Below the pieces are notes generated by a model, which saw only the letters and a list, made by a program, of their open reading frames with translations, had not been told where the DNA came from and searched no databases. A stretch of 12,836 nucleotides of DNA from the NCBI GenBank assembly GCA_009776675.1, contig WRNK01000018.1, forward strand, positions 1-12,836, given 5' to 3'. Every line of letters starts with the position of its first letter. Positions within the stretch are counted from its first letter, which is position 1. This document shows positions 12,568-12,836 of this stretch, piece after piece. The stretch comes from Methanimicrococcus sp. Lineage in GTDB: Archaea; Halobacteriota; Methanosarcinia; Methanosarcinales; Methanosarcinaceae. The translations under genes were made by a program, and so were the position numbers.

Positions 12568-12594
12568 TTTTAAATTTTTTCTTTTTCTTTTTTT
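12568..12594 (+). terminator. T-rich terminator after the toxin-antitoxin-like pair
   Basis: Three successive T-runs (T6 at 12575-12580, T5 at 12582-12586, T7 at 12588-12594), separated by single C, lie 60-90 bases after the PIN stop. No stable hairpin is seen. The pattern fits archaeal U-tract termination. Confidence 0.6.
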
Positions 12595-12649
12595 CATCAA
12601 ACATCTTCTTATAGAATGATTCATTTTTAGGTCAGAAAAAGGAATTATT

Positions 12650-12836
12650 ATGAATTACGATCTTTTGTTTGTTTTTATCTTATGGATGCTGACAATAACG
12701 TCTGTGACTGTTTTATCTGTCCATATTATTAAAAAATATCCGGTTTACGGGTTTACAACATTGACAGCTTTGTATGTGGCTTACCTTTTAAGTTCTCAAG
12801 TGATTGCGACACGCTTATCGGTTTATGATTTTGGGA
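12650..12836 (+). CDS. Membrane protein, possibly a YhhQ/VUT-family queuosine-precursor transporter (3' end outside window)
   Basis: ATG 12650 has AAGGA (12639-12643) six bases upstream, and the frame is open to the window end (62 codons). The visible N-terminus has a hydrophobic helix (LLFVFILWMLTITSVTVLSV, residues 5-24), a short basic turn (HIIKKYPVYG), and a second helix with LYVAYLLSSQVIATRLSVYDFG (two parts: LYVAYLLSSQ and VIATRLSVYDFG). The second half resembles the start of YhhQ/VUT proteins, in which an early helix with a small-residue A-x-x-L-A-x-K/R motif precedes a glycine-rich loop. In archaea such transporters would import precursors of archaeosine, which again fits a tRNA theme. 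The family call rests on a short stretch and is tentative; that it is a membrane protein is clear. Confidence 0.55.
   Translation, partial: MNYDLLFVFILWMLTITSVTVLSVHIIKKYPVYGFTTLTALYVAYLLSSQVIATRLSVYDFG

Overview
The window comes from an archaeon, most likely an AT-rich, methyl-reducing methanogen of the Methanosarcinaceae; Methanimicrococcus or a close relative is my inference. The archaeal markers are aRF1 (with NIKS and GGQ motifs), a class I archaeal CCA-adding enzyme, a short 221-residue archaeal triosephosphate isomerase, archaeal YchF with its cysteine cluster, tRNA genes without encoded CCA, TTTATATC-type TATA boxes and an apparently leaderless gene. None of the 14 genes whose stop codon is visible ends in TAG (10 TAA, 4 TGA), as expected where UAG is read as pyrrolysine.

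Layout. 1-858: the C-terminal part of a cell-surface protein with InlB-type repeats and a membrane anchor, followed by a hairpin/T-tract terminator and five copies of a 32-bp T-rich repeat (915-1073). 1137-2926: tpiA and a CobW/P47K-type G3E GTPase. 2951-3466: a small, very AT-rich membrane-protein gene interrupted by an in-frame TAG at codon 18; this is the most interesting object in the window. 3472-5811, minus strand: aRF1, a YrdC/Sua5-type threonylcarbamoyl-AMP synthase and a small two-helix membrane protein, tightly packed. 5841-6045, minus strand: two tandem tRNA-Arg genes (GCG then CCG) with a clear promoter. 6101-7291, minus strand: an AI-2E-family membrane protein with a dense cluster of N-glycosylation sequons, preceded by a leader holding 9-bp CATATG repeats and a 14-codon upstream ORF. 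7453-9763: YchF (probably leaderless), a non-catalytic cis-prenyltransferase homologue of the NgBR/Nus1 type, and a zinc-ribbon/winged-helix protein. 9821-11206, minus strand: CCA tRNA nucleotidyltransferase. 11397-12508: a toxin-antitoxin-like pair (winged-helix + UPF0175-like protein, and a PIN-domain protein). 12650-12836: the start of a multi-helix membrane protein, possibly a YhhQ/VUT queuosine-precursor transporter.

The theme is translation: stop-codon recognition, t6A synthesis, two tRNAs, CCA addition and a ribosome-associated ATPase. A second thread is surface glycosylation: the cis-prenyltransferase partner would help make the polyprenyl carrier, and the sequon-rich transporter and the surface protein are plausible acceptors. 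The candidate UAG-containing gene ends about 1 kb from the 3' end of aRF1, the factor that would compete with pyrrolysyl-tRNA at that codon. No mobile elements, CRISPR arrays or rRNA genes were seen. No gene-free stretch exceeds 300 bases; the longest (859-1136) holds the terminator, the 32-bp repeats and the tpiA promoter.
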